64,000 nucleotides of DNA from Monomorium pharaonis (GCF_013373865.1 NC_050470.1:31872085-31936084), one strand, 5' to 3'. Positions 1 through 14,725 are shown, counted from the first letter of the stretch. Program-made: numbers and translations. Notes: generated by a model not told the origin, from the sequence alone.

Positions 1-449
1 ACTTGATATAAAGAAATAAATATTTTAAGAATAAATTTTTAGTGGTATAAAAAAATTTCAGACAGTAATATTTAAAATGGTACGTGTATTTCAATATCTC
101 TCTTCTATACAATATTGTTAACTATTATTACATGCATATTCTTTTTATATACACAATACAATTACATACATACAACATATATAAGACACTGCTTTCTCAT
201 CAAATATGTATGTAATATGAGAGAGAGAAAAATAAGTCTGTGTCCTGTGATATACATACATACATACGTGCGGGTATGTGTGCGTGTGTGTACATATACA
301 TATGAATGCGCGCATGTGTATGTGTGTCATATCATATACGTTAAAAATCTAAATAACCGCAACATTTCTTTTTATTTATTCGTCCTTATTGTAGGCCAAT
401 GTTTAATCAAAGAAAATACTTATAGATATCGATCGCATGCCGCAGGGAT
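1..449. other. AT-rich DNA, no gene seen
   Basis: Low-complexity AT-rich sequence with short TG/TACA microsatellite runs (about 255-330) and a (GC)n-like run at 457-478. The open frames here are products of the simple repeats. No splice-bounded coding segment or RNA gene was recognised. Confidence 0.6.
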
Positions 450-790
450 TAGTCAAGTGCGCGCGCGCGCGCGCGCTCGCGCCTAAGGCAACGTGGTGGG
501 TGCGGACGAGTCGAAATTGCTGCGCATACGCCATTGAGAAAAGTGGTGTACATATATCGACGCCGCTGCTGCCGTCGCCGCCACCGCCGCTACTGCTGCT
601 GCAGCAGTAGCAGCAGCAGTAGTAGTAGCAGTAGCAGACAGCGGCAGATTGTTGGGCGTAATCGCAAGGAACGGCGCAATACCGCCGCGAGTTGCCTTTG
701 TCCGTTACTTCATATTAGACTCAGAACGCCATTTTGAACGGCGAGCGTTATTATCGCGGATGTTTCTCGCCATTTGTATCGATAATTAAA
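450..790. promoter_or_regulatory. GC-rich promoter-like patch with DRE motif
   Basis: A GC-rich island in AT-rich DNA. It has a CGC run, CCGCTGCTG/CAGCAG trinucleotide repeats (about 560-640), two GCCAT-type motifs (about 728 and 769) and a perfect TATCGATA at 777-784, the insect DRE/DREF core-promoter motif. This looks like a promoter or 5' UTR of a gene lying outside the window to the left. Direction is uncertain; minus is more likely, because no coding sequence follows on the plus strand. No reading frame is supported. Confidence 0.35.
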
Positions 791-2077
791 AAATTGGTGT
801 AATTCTTTATATAAATATATTTGTACAGAATTATATATAAATGCTAACGAAATGGATTTAATCGATAAACGATGTTAAAATGATAATGAGAATGATGGCG
901 AGAAAAAAAGCGAGAGATGTATGTAATATATATATGGAACGGGGGGGAAGAAGGGTATAAGCTTCACGATCGTCTACAATAGTCCAGCGTTCATCGCCCG
1001 TTTGCATCATCGCTTTTTCTCTTCGTATGTAAGTATGTAAGATGTTATTCGTCATTAAGAGTGCCATTGCTTAAGAGAGTTGTGAATTTTAGTCGTTCGC
1101 CTAGTTGAATCGATTGAATCTTGTATTTGCAACGAAAATAATCAATCGTAGTAACGCGAGCGCGAGCGATGCATCACAGCTTCTCATTAATATAACATTA
1201 CGATGAAAATGAGTGTAAAGTATAAAATATGATAAGAAGCATTCACGTCAAAAAAGTATTCGTAAAAGCATCATAAAAAAATTGTTTACAAATTTCGAAT
1301 TTATACAAATGTTACATATGCGAATATTGAACTTTGCACGAATCTTTGTTTAATCCTATGTATAATATATTAACTACGTGCAAGGTTTATCATATTACAT
1401 TGTAAAACAGAGTATCTTTTTCTTCCTAACATTATAATAAAGATAGTACGATAATGGTCGATATTAGAATTTAAGTTTAATTTAATAAATTATGCAATTT
1501 TACTTTTTATCATCTTAATTCGTGTTAATCACTCTATTATATATTCTACAAATAAAAAAATTTTCTTTTCCTATCTTAAAAAAATGTTAAATCGATACTC
1601 GAAAGTCTCGAAATGGTTGCCTCTATTCCGATGCTGATTGATTCTCTCGCTGCGCTTACTTCGTGTTGCGAGAGTAAGTAGTCATTGCGATTGAATTTTG
1701 ACAGCTGTCAAATTTGTATAGATGATTATCTATACAATTATTATTGTAATTTATTTTTGAAAAATAAAAAGCGCGCGTCTGTGGTGCCTGGTTTATATAA
1801 AGATATAATTGATTTACATTTTTCCTTTATATTAAAATTTAAATAAATAACTGATTAGCTTTTATTATATAGTACACACTATTTAAAATTTACATTAAAT
1901 TTTAATTGATTAATAATGTTTATAAACAATGAATTAAAGAAATTATTTAAAGAGGTGTGTGTGTATGTGTGTGTGCGCGTGTTTATATGCGTGTCTTTAA
2001 GACAAAATTTTCAATATATTCTAGAAAATAAGATAACTTAATAATCATGTTCATACAAATGTAATAATCTTAATATT

Positions 2078-2081
<4 letters not shown>

Positions 2082-2139
<58 letters not shown>
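2082..2139. repeat. (TG)n microsatellite
   Basis: Uninterrupted TG dinucleotide tract grading into GTAT tetranucleotides up to about 2155. Shorter TG tracts lie at about 1953-1984 and 7090-7136. Confidence 0.9.
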
Positions 2140-3890
2140 TATGTATGTATGTATAGATAAAAATGCATACGTGCATTTTGAATTATTTAATTGCAGACAT
2201 TCCAAACAAGAACGCAATGCCTAAAAGATGTCAAAAAGATTTAGGCGTCTTTCAGATAAGCGTGCTGTTTGAGTGTCGAGATTAATTTATAAAAAGAACA
2301 TATGAAACTATGTGTTCTATTCGAAACTCTCTGTATGATATATGCCTAGTTGAAAAATGTATATGCTCGTATTATGTACAAAGAGCATCATTAGAAATGA
2401 AATATTAGAGATCACGATGCCGTTGTCGATATAACTTCATATCGTGCAAATTCTTCCAAGAAAAAATAATGTTGAATAAAAATAATTACATATGTGATAA
2501 TAATAAAATGGGAATAAAATAAAATTAATATAAAATTGATATTGAGAGAAGCATGAGCGATAAATTGTGCCAAGTCTAGCACAAGTTGAAACAAAATCTA
2601 AGAATGTGAAACCTTTGGTGACAAAATGACAAATACTGTAGGATATTAATACTTCATACTGTCGCGTTTATCAAACATTATTACAGAATTGTGCAAAATT
2701 ACAACTGACTTTCTATATACATCAATAATAATACAATGCGTATAGTATTCCTGCTTTACTATCTATATATCATTATATGTACACGTAGCAAAGTATATTG
2801 CGTATATACATGTGTTTGATGAAGGACGCAACAGTTAAGCTAAAAACACACTCAGCTCCACGCCACGGAGTATAGTCTTGTCATGTCTCGTTGACTCATT
2901 AGCTAAAACCAATGCATACTTGATTCATACAAAGGCAGAGTGTATCGTACTACAGCTGATCCTTATAGTACACTTCGGAGGTCTTGAAATGTAGCATGAC
3001 ACGCTATGCCCTCGTATGGAGCAAATGCGCATAAACTCTTCTAGTATGTCAGTGATGTGACGTATTCTATGATCAGTTCTCGTGTAGAAACAACACTTTT
3101 CGATTAAAATCGAATAATTAAGTATACAAGTCATACAAGTTTCGATGTTTCTCTGACATACTCATATTTTTGTCTAAGATATTACATAGGAATTTTTTAT
3201 TAGCGCCTCGCTTCTTGCCGTGCAATCATCTAATCGTCCATCTTCTAAAATTTCTTTAAAAAACAGTTAGACCTCCACATTTGTTCTTGAAAAATCAACA
3301 AAATGATGTAAAACATGTAGCCGTATTGGCTATTACGTTTAATAATGGCGTAGAAATAATGTGTCGAGATAAATCGATGAATGAAGTATGTATGTGTGTG
3401 CACGTGCGTGTGTGTCTATGTTTCTTTTTCAAAGGCCTTACTATTACATTTCTCAATACAATAGTAAAAATTAGTTAAGTATGAAATTTAATCATTAACT
3501 ATTTTACTATTAGCTATTCTAAATTGTATACATATCCAAATGTATTTACAATTTTGTATTAAGTCACATATTTACATTCTTCAAAATTTAATATTTTTAC
3601 ATTAAAATTAATATATTATGTTCTGGTGTAACATATGAAGAAAATAACACGGAAATTAAAAAAATTGAATGTTAAATGTTATGATATAAATTAATATTTT
3701 TTACTCATATATAATATATATACAAAAGATTCTTACTTATTGAATAGATGCCTTTCTTTCAGATAACATGTATGTATTTTATATCTAAATAATAGTTATA
3801 TACCTAAAAAAAACAAACTTTGATTTGTGTGTGTGTGGGGGGGGGGGGGGAAGAGGAGCAAAGGAATTAAATTGCAACGAGCACAAAATG

Positions 3891-4473
<583 letters not shown>

Positions 4474-4599
4474 ATTAATATGTTGTGCTCGTTGTAATTT
4501 ATATATATATATAGTATATTCTGTAATACATTTAACCAGTAAAAGATAAGGAACTTTTTTAATTAAAATCCTTGACATTTTTGTTACAAAGTTTTTAGA

Positions 4600-5235
4600 G
4601 TCGCTGATTACAAATCTATTATCAGAATTCCAAACTACAAAATAGCATATCCATTATGGTAGACAAAAATGATAGATTTTAGTAATTTCAAAACTTTATC
4701 TATAATTGTTTTTCACGTATGATTCAAATTTGCAATTACTTTAAAATGGAAAATCAAAATGAAAAAAATAAAAAACAAGAAAAAGTCGAATCACTATGTC
4801 CCCGTCGTAACTGGTTTTAACTGAGAGCAATTTTTTTGTTGGAATGATAACACATGGAAAGATGTAGTTTTATCATTTATTATTTTTATCTATCGTATTG
4901 GATCCGCCATGTTGAATTTTAAAATTCCAATGGTAGATTCATAACGAATAATCCTAAAAACCCATAAGGATAAGGTTTTAAAAGCGATTGAAAAATATCC
5001 TTGCTCGCCATTTTTCTCCGCCATATTAAATCCGTCATTAAATTTTGAAAATTTGATAAGTTAATCAATAACTCAGAAAAAATCCCTGACAAAAACGAGG
5101 CTTTGAAATAATTAATTAAAAAGCATAAAAATACACTACTTTTATTTATTTATTAGATCCGCCACTTTGTATTCTAAAAATCTGATAGCAGATTCGTGAT
5201 AAGTGACCTCAAAAACCTCTAGATAATATTCGTTG
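4600..5235. repeat. Degenerate GATCCGCCAT-type periodic repeat
   Basis: Blocks containing TCCGCCAT/TCCGCCAC recur at about 4904, 5020 and 5157. Each is followed by a TTTTAAAATTC-like stretch, GATAGCAGATTCGTG-like words and a CAAAAACC-like end. Spacing is about 115-140 bp with heavy divergence, suggesting a decayed tandem or dispersed repeat. No coding frame is supported. Confidence 0.4.
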
Positions 5236-5268
5236 TCTCTAAAGATTCTTCTCAAGAATCTTTAGAGA
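5236..5268. repeat. Perfect 15-bp-arm hairpin
   Basis: TCTCTAAAGATTCTT, a 3-base spacer CTC, then the exact reverse complement. It lies at the edge of the degenerate repeat block. It is short and perfect, but no RNA gene is evident. Confidence 0.75.
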
Positions 5269-7103
5269 TTTTCTTCTTAAATAGTTTCAAATTGAAGTAA
5301 TGACGCCATATGGTAGCGCCCCGTCTTTTACTGTTAAATATATTAACTAAGATTAATAAAAATATTATAATTATTATATAACTTTTTCATTTTATAAAAA
5401 TCGTTATACACTGTCGTAATCTGTCTTTTACTAGAATATATTGTGTTGACAAAAATTAAACTCATTTCTATTATTTAAACTAATTCAAAATCTATTTCCT
5501 CATATTAAAGAAGTATAAGTGTAATACGAGCCATCACCATTTTATCGAAATTACACATTAATTACCTAATAACTTGAAAAATTAAGTATTTGAAGCAAAT
5601 TTCACCTTTTCTGCCAAATTAAAACATATGCAATGTATTATTAAAGAATATTTTACGATAAACAGTAATATTATTCTTTTTACTAAAATCTTCATTAATA
5701 TTAACGTAGAAATATTTTATTTTATTACAAAACGTTCCTGACAATCAATATTTTAATATGTGTATTTGTATAGCTATGGTTCTAACTTTTTACGAAATAA
5801 GGAAACATAAATGTGATAAGATGCGCGTGCGTGTGTCATGAATATTAAATATATACATTTAATTTTTTCATGGCATATTAGAATGTTAGAAGAAGGAACA
5901 CATTTAATCTAAAAAAAAGGCATCTAAATTGTGCATTTAATTATTAATTTATATATATTATGGCACTATTAGGATGACTTTGTAAAATTTATGTCAGTTT
6001 TTCCCTTACATTTAATACAATTTTCATTATTATTTTACAATTGGTCATCTCATTATGTTACCTCACAACTGTATTGATTCTTCACAACACTCATCATTAA
6101 GTAAATGCATTTTAAATGAAATTTTCTATATTTATTCCAGCGAGTCAATTAACATCATTATTATATAACAGATGTGAAAAAATTCCGATTTCAACTAAAA
6201 GTAAAGGAAAGTTGATTATTTTTAAACATGGTAACAAACAATTAAATGACGGAATTACTGTGAATTTACGCAAAATACTTTTTCATCTTCATTTAAAAAA
6301 AAAAGCATATTTCTAAACATTACATAAATATAGAATATATAAAACTAAAATTTACTTTAAATATTAAAGATAAATATAGTATAATTTCAAAGTTATAAGT
6401 TAATTTTTTTAGATTTCACACGAGAAAGAAGATATTATATAACACGAGCTAAAAATAAAATTTAAAAGAAAAAAAATAACAAAAATTAAAAACTTGTTTA
6501 TATAATTTAATATTTACAATATTTAATTAAAAGAAAAATTATCTTTTAACTTTGTTTTTTTCATTTCTTCAATAAATTCGTATCTCTATCATTTTTATTT
6601 ATAATATAACATTGATTGAAAACATGTATAAAAAATCTAATAATACGTTAATAGTATTAATAAAAAATGTTAATATTAATAGTACTCGCGATATTCTTTG
6701 CATGTCGTGAATAATTCAAATTTGAATTAAAAAGAATTTGCATTTATAAAAAGAGCTATAATGACGCGCCTTTCAAAAAAGAAAATTTCATGTAATTTGC
6801 AATATCATACAGATATAATTATGACTGAAGAAAGTTTTGTGAGTTTTATCTTATAAATTTCCAATTATTATAAAATGTAATAAGGATGTGAACTTTTTTC
6901 GTATGTGTATGGAAAAAATTGGACAATTATATAGAAATTTGATGATCGACATTTGATGATGGGAATAACACCGACATTGTACGCGATACACTAAATAATC
7001 CAGCAAAGTATATGCATCTAATTATCCTGCCTCATAGATTAACACGATTATTTCATAGAATCTGTTAAGTGTGTATATATACAAGTACGGTGTGTGTGCG
7101 TGC

Positions 7104-7134
<31 letters not shown>

Positions 7135-7414
7135 CGCGCACACACAGATGCACTTTAAAGAAATTTTTCACAAAAATTACTTCCCCCCTCTTCCTACAAA
7201 AACGTCTTAATTTATTTTACTAATTCACAAGTAAATTCTACTTCTGGTATGTAGATAAAAGTTTCATGAAATCTTTAGGATAGTCATCGTTGTATGCTAA
7301 ATAAAAATGACGAAGTACAAGTGTACATTTTAATCACAGATGTCAAGATGTCAATTACGCGAATGAATGTTAAGTTGAATATGTTGGCAATGATTATGAA
7401 AAGGTTTTTGGATC
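5269..7414. other. AT-rich intergenic DNA and probable Sin3A 3' UTR
   Basis: AT-rich, with a TG/CG microsatellite at about 7090-7147. The part next to 7414 is expected to be the 3' UTR of the minus-strand Sin3A gene. A minus-strand AATAAA signal lies at 7211-7216, about 200 bases past the stop codon. No other gene was recognised. Confidence 0.5.
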
Positions 7415-10400
7415 CTATACCTTCTTGCTAATGTCAGTGTTCTTGCGTTTTCTGCCCCTTCCCCCCCTTGCTGCCTGGTCGCTACTCACAGGATGATTGG
7501 TCGACTGCTCATTCTCTGTTAAGGCAGGAGTGTCTTTTGGGCTAGTTTGATCAGCTGGTGTAGAAAATCTCTCAACGTACGTCGACCATTTTTCAGAAAC
7601 TGTAACAGCTTCTCTTTCTCTTTCCCTACAGCCATTATCCACCGTTTCGTCGCCTTCTGTGTCTAACAACTCCATCGTCATTTTACAATCCTTTTTATAC
7701 TGAAATAAAAAAATAGTTTAAAACCTTGTGAAATTTAATCTAAATATATACGATTATTTAATGAAGACCGTTATTATCATTCATCAATTTTAAGGATTTA
7801 TTTTCTTATTATAATCTATAATGTATTATAATTATATATAATACACACTGTGCTGTTAAGATATTTGTAAACTTTAATACATTTCTTGTCCCTATTATTT
7901 GTTTTATCAAATTCGCGTAAAAAGAAAATAAAATTTAGTCAAATATTTTAGAAACATTCGTATATTCTTTATAAATGGCTTTATAAATTCTTTATAAAAG
8001 TATGTCTAGATATGTGATGTAATTTTATTTACAATTTTATTAACAATAACAGTAATTACTATTATCTTAGTAACTAATTGAAATATTTTTAAAAGTTACT
8101 CACTATGTATATTTTGAAACAGTTTTCATCTGCCATTACTTTTTCTGCTTTACGTTGATATGACAATTCAGCACTTAATCTTATGTACGCTGTGGCACAT
8201 AACCCACCGGCTCCGCTACTTTCTTTAGATTGCCGTTGCTCCCTTTGGAATAGGTCCATACATTGTTGACAAACGGAATCTGAGACTAGGTGCTGCAACT
8301 GTCAGGAATATATAATTTTGTATGTCCGTTCTTTTCTGTGATATCATTTAAAAGGGAAAGAAAATTTACTTACTTGCCTAACGGCATAATTAACGACCTT
8401 GTCAAGAGTAAAGGCAATGTAAGCATGTATACCAAACATTTCTCGCAACGTGTCTTCGTACGCCGTGCTTTCCATATTTCCATCGAGAACATTTTTAACC
8501 ATATCCAAAAAGGCAGGATAATAATCTTCAATTTCAATTTCACCTATCATATATGATTTAATGAATGTGATGGGATTAATAACGCAATGCGCGATAACCA
8601 ATTGCCAATATAATTGTATCTATGTGGCAAGTTATGAATTACTTACTTTTTGGTTTTAATCTTAAAGCGACCGCTGTACTTTCCTTGCGTTGCTGTTTAT
8701 ACTTGGATTCCTCTTCGGCAAGAGCAATCGCTTCGGTCATACATTTTCGTTAATCTCTCACAAAGTATATGATGTAATCTCAGAAAGAGATACCAATTAT
8801 TACTACCCATGAAAAGTGTATACGCTTCCTCGGGATCACTCGAGAGAGCATGTATGGGTACTTTGACGTCAGGTTCACTCTTGATGGTAACGGAAGATGT
8901 ATTTGGTGACGCAGAAGCCTTACTTCTATTAGCTTGTAAACCACTTAATGACGAAGTAGTTGTCGCGGATTGAGAATTGTTACACGTTGCCACATTTATA
9001 TCGTCCTTCTCATCTGTAGCGGAACAAAAGCCGGAAAATGTAATTTCGGAAATACATTTATCTTTACAAGATAACAATTAATAATAAAATAAAGAAAAAA
9101 AAGTACCATCTTCATCTCTTTCGTCATCGCTGAGTTCTTGTCGGGGATGGAAAAAAAGATCAGGTATAAAATGTTTCAATAAAAGTTTTATCCGTTGTTT
9201 GTCTTCTTTATGAACAGCGGTTTGCCGTTTCACGTGATGGATCAAGAGATTAGCAGCATCATCCAAGACAGATTTGTCTTTATAAGGTAAAACAAGGTGT
9301 GGGCCGCTATTTCCTTGACCATCGCCATTACCGTCGTCACCCTGTTCGTGTCTCTGTATGATAGATGCATCAATATGTTAATAAACAGTTCATAAAACAG
9401 GAAAAGAAAAGGAAAAAAAAAACAGGCAAGTGAGGAAAGGTCTAAAATTGAAACACATGTACCAACCTCGTCGTACAACGTTTCGATTTCATTGAACAGA
9501 CTCTTAGATCTCAACGCTTTTACATCATTCTGTTTAAAATTAATTCCTTGATGATCCAAAGATTTCAAATAGTACTTTTCATTTTGTTCTCTCCAGATTT
9601 TATTAAATCCCTTTTGCGCTTCCCGCCATTCCTCTTCCTTAGCCTTTAATCGGCGGAGTACAACAGGCACAGCTACTGCAGGATTTCTTTTCAGACCCTC
9701 TATGATATCAGGAGCCTTATCGCCGTATATCCTTCTTATTGCACGTTGATGAATCGTAGGGGAACAACCACCCATACAGTCGTCGAGCTTAAATTTCTGT
9801 ATCTCCTCTTGAGTCATCCTGGTGATTTTCTTATAAACTCCCTCGAGCACTCTAATTGTTGATGCGTTAGTTTCTATAACGACGTCCAATTCAAAACGTT
9901 CATCCTCGCATCGATATATGGACTCTTCGTATTGTGTTTTCCTGGGCAAACCAACCATACACATGTATCTCATAATTACTAATGATAATGATAAATTATT
10001 TTTTATGAGAGAACATTCGGGATGTTTTAGTGTAAGGTGTACTTTTAGAAACGAAATGAAAATGATCAATTACCTCGACGTTACAAATGTGCTGTCTTCT
10101 GACCAAGTTGGAAACGAAACCCAAGTATCGTTAAGGACTTCCTTACACAATTGCGTTCTACCACTACATTTTGGCTGAACGTACGATTTTGGCAATGCGC
10201 AATATGACGCCCCCAATCGCTTGCACGCTGTATAATCAATTTCTATCGCCAAATCACCTTGCGGTCGTTCTTGATGGCTGCGTACAATGCTGTTTGGGAA
10301 AGTTTCCACTCCTATGGCATTTCCTGCATTTGTCACCGTAGTGTTGGACGAATCAGATAAGTAACCGAGAAAATCTTTGAACCAACGTAACAACTCGGGG

Positions 10401-13400
10401 AAACGGCCGAGAAATGGTGTTACCAGCTGAATCAGCTCCGACTTGGATATTATCTCCTGATTGAAAAGCACTAAACATCGAAGGAAGTTTTCGTAGACGT
10501 CTTGCGATCTGAGCGCCTTTCGAACCTAAGACAAGGAAAAATACACGCACTCACATACATTCTTGTCAAGAAAACGTGCTTGCAATTAAGTAAGATATGG
10601 AAATTGTGACCGGTAATACTTGTCGCTCACCTTATCAAAGAAAGCATAGTCGTTTAGGGTACCGTATTTACCAGCTTCCGCAATGGAAATATCACGCATT
10701 GTAGCCACTTTATGTTTTTTCGATGGTGGTGGTCCATGTTGTATATGATGAGAATTTCCCGCAGAAGTTGCTGAAGTTGAGAATGATGGACTCCTTTTCA
10801 ACTGTCCTGTACTATGCCCGCATTTCTGACCACTACTGATATCTCTTATGTTCGATCTATCCCGCTCTCGTTCTCGTTCTCGTTCTCTATGATCTCGATT
10901 GTCGCGTTCCAATCCAGTCGTACCGCTGGCTTCTCGAAGATCTCTCGATATAGTACCAGAATTATTATAAGGTGTTTTAAGGTGTCCAATTGGTTTCTTG
11001 ACAATCGTCGTATGATCGTTAACCGATGTCGTCTTATTAGTCTAAAACATGTCAGATTAATAAGAATCAAAGCTATTTTCTTTCATCCAATAAAAAATAG
11101 TTTTCTCAGTAATTTAAAAAATGTGAGCAAAAAGGAAAAAAAAAATTAGCTTTTTTGCTTGTGTACAAATATGAAGATTGAGAAAATATGAGAATTACAA
11201 ATGAGAAAACATAATATTACAACAGACTTATAATAGAGAAAAGATACGCGTTCTATGAACATTATCTTTCTATTTGTGTTTTCTTCCTCTCTCATGTACG
11301 TTCCGTTATCAAATTAAAAAGTGTGTATATTTCCATGTATATATTTTTACAGATATTTGTGCGTGCGCACTTTAAGTTCTAAATGTAATATTATATTACT
11401 TTAGAACAGTTTCTTAGATTGTAATTTTCAGCAAAATGTAAAATTCTATTCCATCGTCTCGTCCTACTACTGTAAATAAGCGTCAACTCACCAACGAACT
11501 TTGTTGGTTAGTAGCATCTGGCAAAAATTGTCCAAACTCAGCAAGCAAATCTTCTTGATTTTCAAATAATTTCGCAACTTGGCTATAAACTTCCGCTTCC
11601 GTCAAGTGTTTTCCACCTGTCCCACCTGTCGCACTGGAACTTGTACCTCCCATATGGCCAGATTCTTTTAAATTTCGTTGTTCTTTCTGATAGGTATGCA
11701 ATATTTCTAAGAAACGTTTGTATTTGTCTGGTTGACCTTGGAACCGATTCTAAAAATAACAATTTTATATACATTTCATCAGCTTTATTGTTTTAATTTG
11801 TATTAATGTTTCTTGTATAATTCTTTTCTCGCTAATCTTACCTTTATTTTATTGACATAATTAATTGCATGATTAAATTCAACCGGTTGACTTTGTTGCG
11901 TTTGCCCACCAGTTGATACACCATCCGCTTGACTTAAAGCTTGACTGACAGCTTGAGCTTGTGCAGTGCTAACATGTGAATTATTATACACTGATACTGG
12001 CGGTGGTGAAGGCGCGTGAACAGTCAAGCTGTTAGTCGTAATACTGTTTGCCAAAGTGTGATGTATGTTGCCTGACCTAAGAACAATCGATGTAATCGAT
12101 ATAGGCATCGCATCTTTTGTTTTCACACTAATTTCATAATTTATTTAATTTTTTATTTAATTTAATAATAGAGATATGGAGATATACATAAATTTTTCTA
12201 GCAAAATGCTTACCCTGGCATTATTTGTAATACAGGAGGTGCTTTCGCAGGCTGCATGGGTGGACTAGCTACAGGAGGTGAACCAACATTCACTGTACAA
12301 TGGTGCTGCGACAATGTAGCAGTATGCGTTGCCGTCGGACTGGGCATACTGACTGATACTTGAAAAGCATATCCTTGCTCATTTGCTTGTACTTCTATTT
12401 TGTAGCCTGGTGGGAGAAATGTATTGAAACCGACGATGAGTTCAGGATGTCCTTTGAAGAGGTGACTCACTCGGGTTATAACGCCCGGAGTATCTATACT
12501 TTGAGATTTAAATTCTTTCATAATATCTAAAAAGTCATTATACACCTATAAATAAAAAGCTTTGTGTTAATCCAATGAAAAATATTAGGCATATCTTCTT
12601 TATTCATCCACTTCGCAATGTTTCTCAAAATTACAATTAATATAATTAATTTTGTATAATAATATATACACACAAATAGAATCTTTTACACATTTATTCT
12701 TATTTAATTCTTTCTTGTTCTTACCTGGGGTTGATCGCTAAATTTATATTTTACTTGATCCAAATAAGATAATGCATCTTCCACTTTTAATCTCTGAAAT
12801 TGTTGAGATCCACTTCCTCCTCCTAGATTAGAGCCAGGTGGAGTGGAAGCTAATGGTGTTACATTACCAGAATGCACCTACAACGACAGTAATTTAATGT
12901 TTAAAAGCTTGTTATGATTGCTTAGAAGTGCTTAATAGGCATGTTTAGTTTGTGCGCGTACGAAAAAATAGATAATGCAAACCTTATGCCTTATTGTCGA
13001 TTGCTGTTGCGTGTGAACTTGATTTTGTGATCCTGATGTAGGTTGTTGGGAAGTCATCGTATGACTATTACCACCACCTATTCCACTATGCAAATTACCA
13101 CTAGTACTTATATTACTACTGCTACATGTAGAACCGAGTCCTCCCGCAGAGCCACTCGCCTGCTGTGTATACATGACATTTATAATGTATTACGATTATT
13201 ATGCCAAATATCTGTATTTTTATTATACACACATTTGTATTTTTATATTATTATCATGACGCATTTACCTTGATGGGAGATGGTGCTGCAGTTGGCACAA
13301 CAATTGCTCCAGTGTATTGTTGTTGAGCTTGGGCAGTACCAAACTGTATACTCCCTGGCATTTCTTTCGAAGTAACAGATCGAACTGCTTGACCAGGTAC

Positions 13401-13526
13401 AACAACACCTATTCCACTGCTGGGATGATAATCCAAACTACCACCTCCACTTCCTAAACTTGCAGCACTCACAGAGTGCTTTGCTGATGGTGATGCTATG
13501 TCGTCTAGTCCACGAACACGTTTCAT
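7415..13526 (-). CDS. Sin3A: Paired amphipathic helix protein Sin3A (transcriptional corepressor)
   Basis: Nuclear scaffold that recruits histone deacetylase to repressors. Coding exons: 13269-13526, 12983-13162, 12725-12877, 12214-12545, 11842-12076, 11492-11749, 10631-11041, 10074-10525, 9467-9941, 9107-9353, 8647-9013, 8374-8543, 8104-8298, 7415-7699. All have GT..AG borders and compatible phases; about 1338 residues. PAH1 begins near residue 175 (RLKVEDALSYLDQVK) and PAH2 near 372 (FNHAINYVNKIKNRFQ). PAH3 is at about 595-665 (FLRCLVLFNQE). The HDAC-interaction region follows (WVSFPTWSEDS, YRCEDERFELDVVIETN). The Sin3 C-terminal domain spans about 1000-1240. The N-terminus is rich in Ser, Gly and Gln. 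The ATG at 13526 directly follows a 5' UTR acceptor at 13547. Odd: one surplus base in exon 11 near 8732 breaks the frame. Exon 13 could read through to a short alternative C-terminus. The 3' end of the family is isoform-variable, so the true C-terminus is less certain than the core. Confidence 0.95.
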
Positions 13527-13546
13527 CGCAAATCACATTGGAGATG
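13527..13546 (-). other. Sin3A: Sin3A 5' UTR segment with splice acceptor
   Basis: On the minus strand a good acceptor (TTTTTATTTCAG, AG at 13548-13547) is followed by 20 non-coding bases before the Sin3A ATG. So at least one non-coding first exon lies further upstream, probably in the CpG-rich DNA between 14.9 and 18 kb. I could not fix its donor. Confidence 0.6.
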
Positions 13547-14610
13547 CTGAAATAAAAACAATTTCACAAGAGATTTATTCTATGTCTTTCTCCACTTTGT
13601 AATTTAACAAATCACTAGTTACTAGAAAGCACTGTATGCATTTCATATATAAGTGTAAGATATGCTAGGCATGGTTTATTTGTAACAAGAATTTGGCTAG
13701 CACATGGCAAAATGTGAATGTCTTATCTTTTAAGGTTAGACTTTTTATAAATATAAAAATGGTAAGCTGTAAAATAACATGTATATTAACACAAATAATA
13801 TGATATAAATAATAGTATAAATAACACTAAAAATATGTTGTTTAAGAAATGGATCTTTATCAATAAAAATTGATATTGAATTATTTTTAAAAGATTAATT
13901 TACATTTATATCTCTGGTAAATTATATTTATTTTGAATTATAAATGTAAATAAGAGGCAGAAGATCTCTGGAACAGTCTGGAAAATGTCTGGATATTTCA
14001 ATATCGATAGTACCAAATATTTAAGTATACTTATATTTATGTAAATATACATTCATATGATTAAAAGATGTTGACTAGGACATAACACATTAATAATGCG
14101 AAAGCATGTACTTGAAATAGAGATAACAAAGATACATATTCACACGTGTTTGTGTGTGTGTGTGTGTGTATCTCATGTTTATTATTTAATAATTTTATAT
14201 ATCGAAAACTTCTGAAAAAATGATTTAATCATACATGTAAAAGTCTACTTGAATTCTTTTAACAGTTTATACATTTTCGAAATTTAAATAAACTTGTGAT
14301 TAGAAAAACATTTTACATGAATGTCAAGAGACACAAAAAAAATGTATGAAAAGTACACGTCGACTTAGGTTATATGAAAGATTTCGACATTCCTTGAAAT
14401 AAAAAAAAAATTATTCCTGGGTTTCATCAAACAATTTCACAGTCGCTTCAAGTTCAGGTAAACACATGCAAAAGTACGTTTTTATTACGACATAAACGGC
14501 AACATTTTTTAATAAAACTAGAGTGAGTTTATTACGTTTCGGAGCAACACGAAAGTCTCGAGACACAAGCACGTTATAAAAATAAATTATAAACTTGTGC
14601 TAGTCACTAG
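13547..14610. other. Probable first intron of Sin3A, no gene seen
   Basis: AT-rich sequence with a short (TG)n at about 14152-14168. No coding exon, RNA gene or transposon end was recognised. Confidence 0.5.
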
Positions 14611-14618
14611 AGATAGAG

Positions 14619-14638
14619 ATAGAGACAGAGACAGAGAC

Positions 14639-14722
<84 letters not shown>
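14619..14722. repeat. (AG)n microsatellite
   Basis: About 100 bases of AG dinucleotide repeat, beginning as AGACAG/AGATAG variants. It lies upstream of Sin3A in DNA that becomes CpG-rich. GA tracts of this kind can bind GAGA-type or CLAMP-type factors in insects; a role here is only an inference. Confidence 0.9.

Positions 14723-14725
<3 letters not shown>

Noticed and set aside
9918..10178. 86-codon plus-strand frame over Sin3A exons
   Set aside because: Antisense shadow of Sin3A exons 8 and 9.
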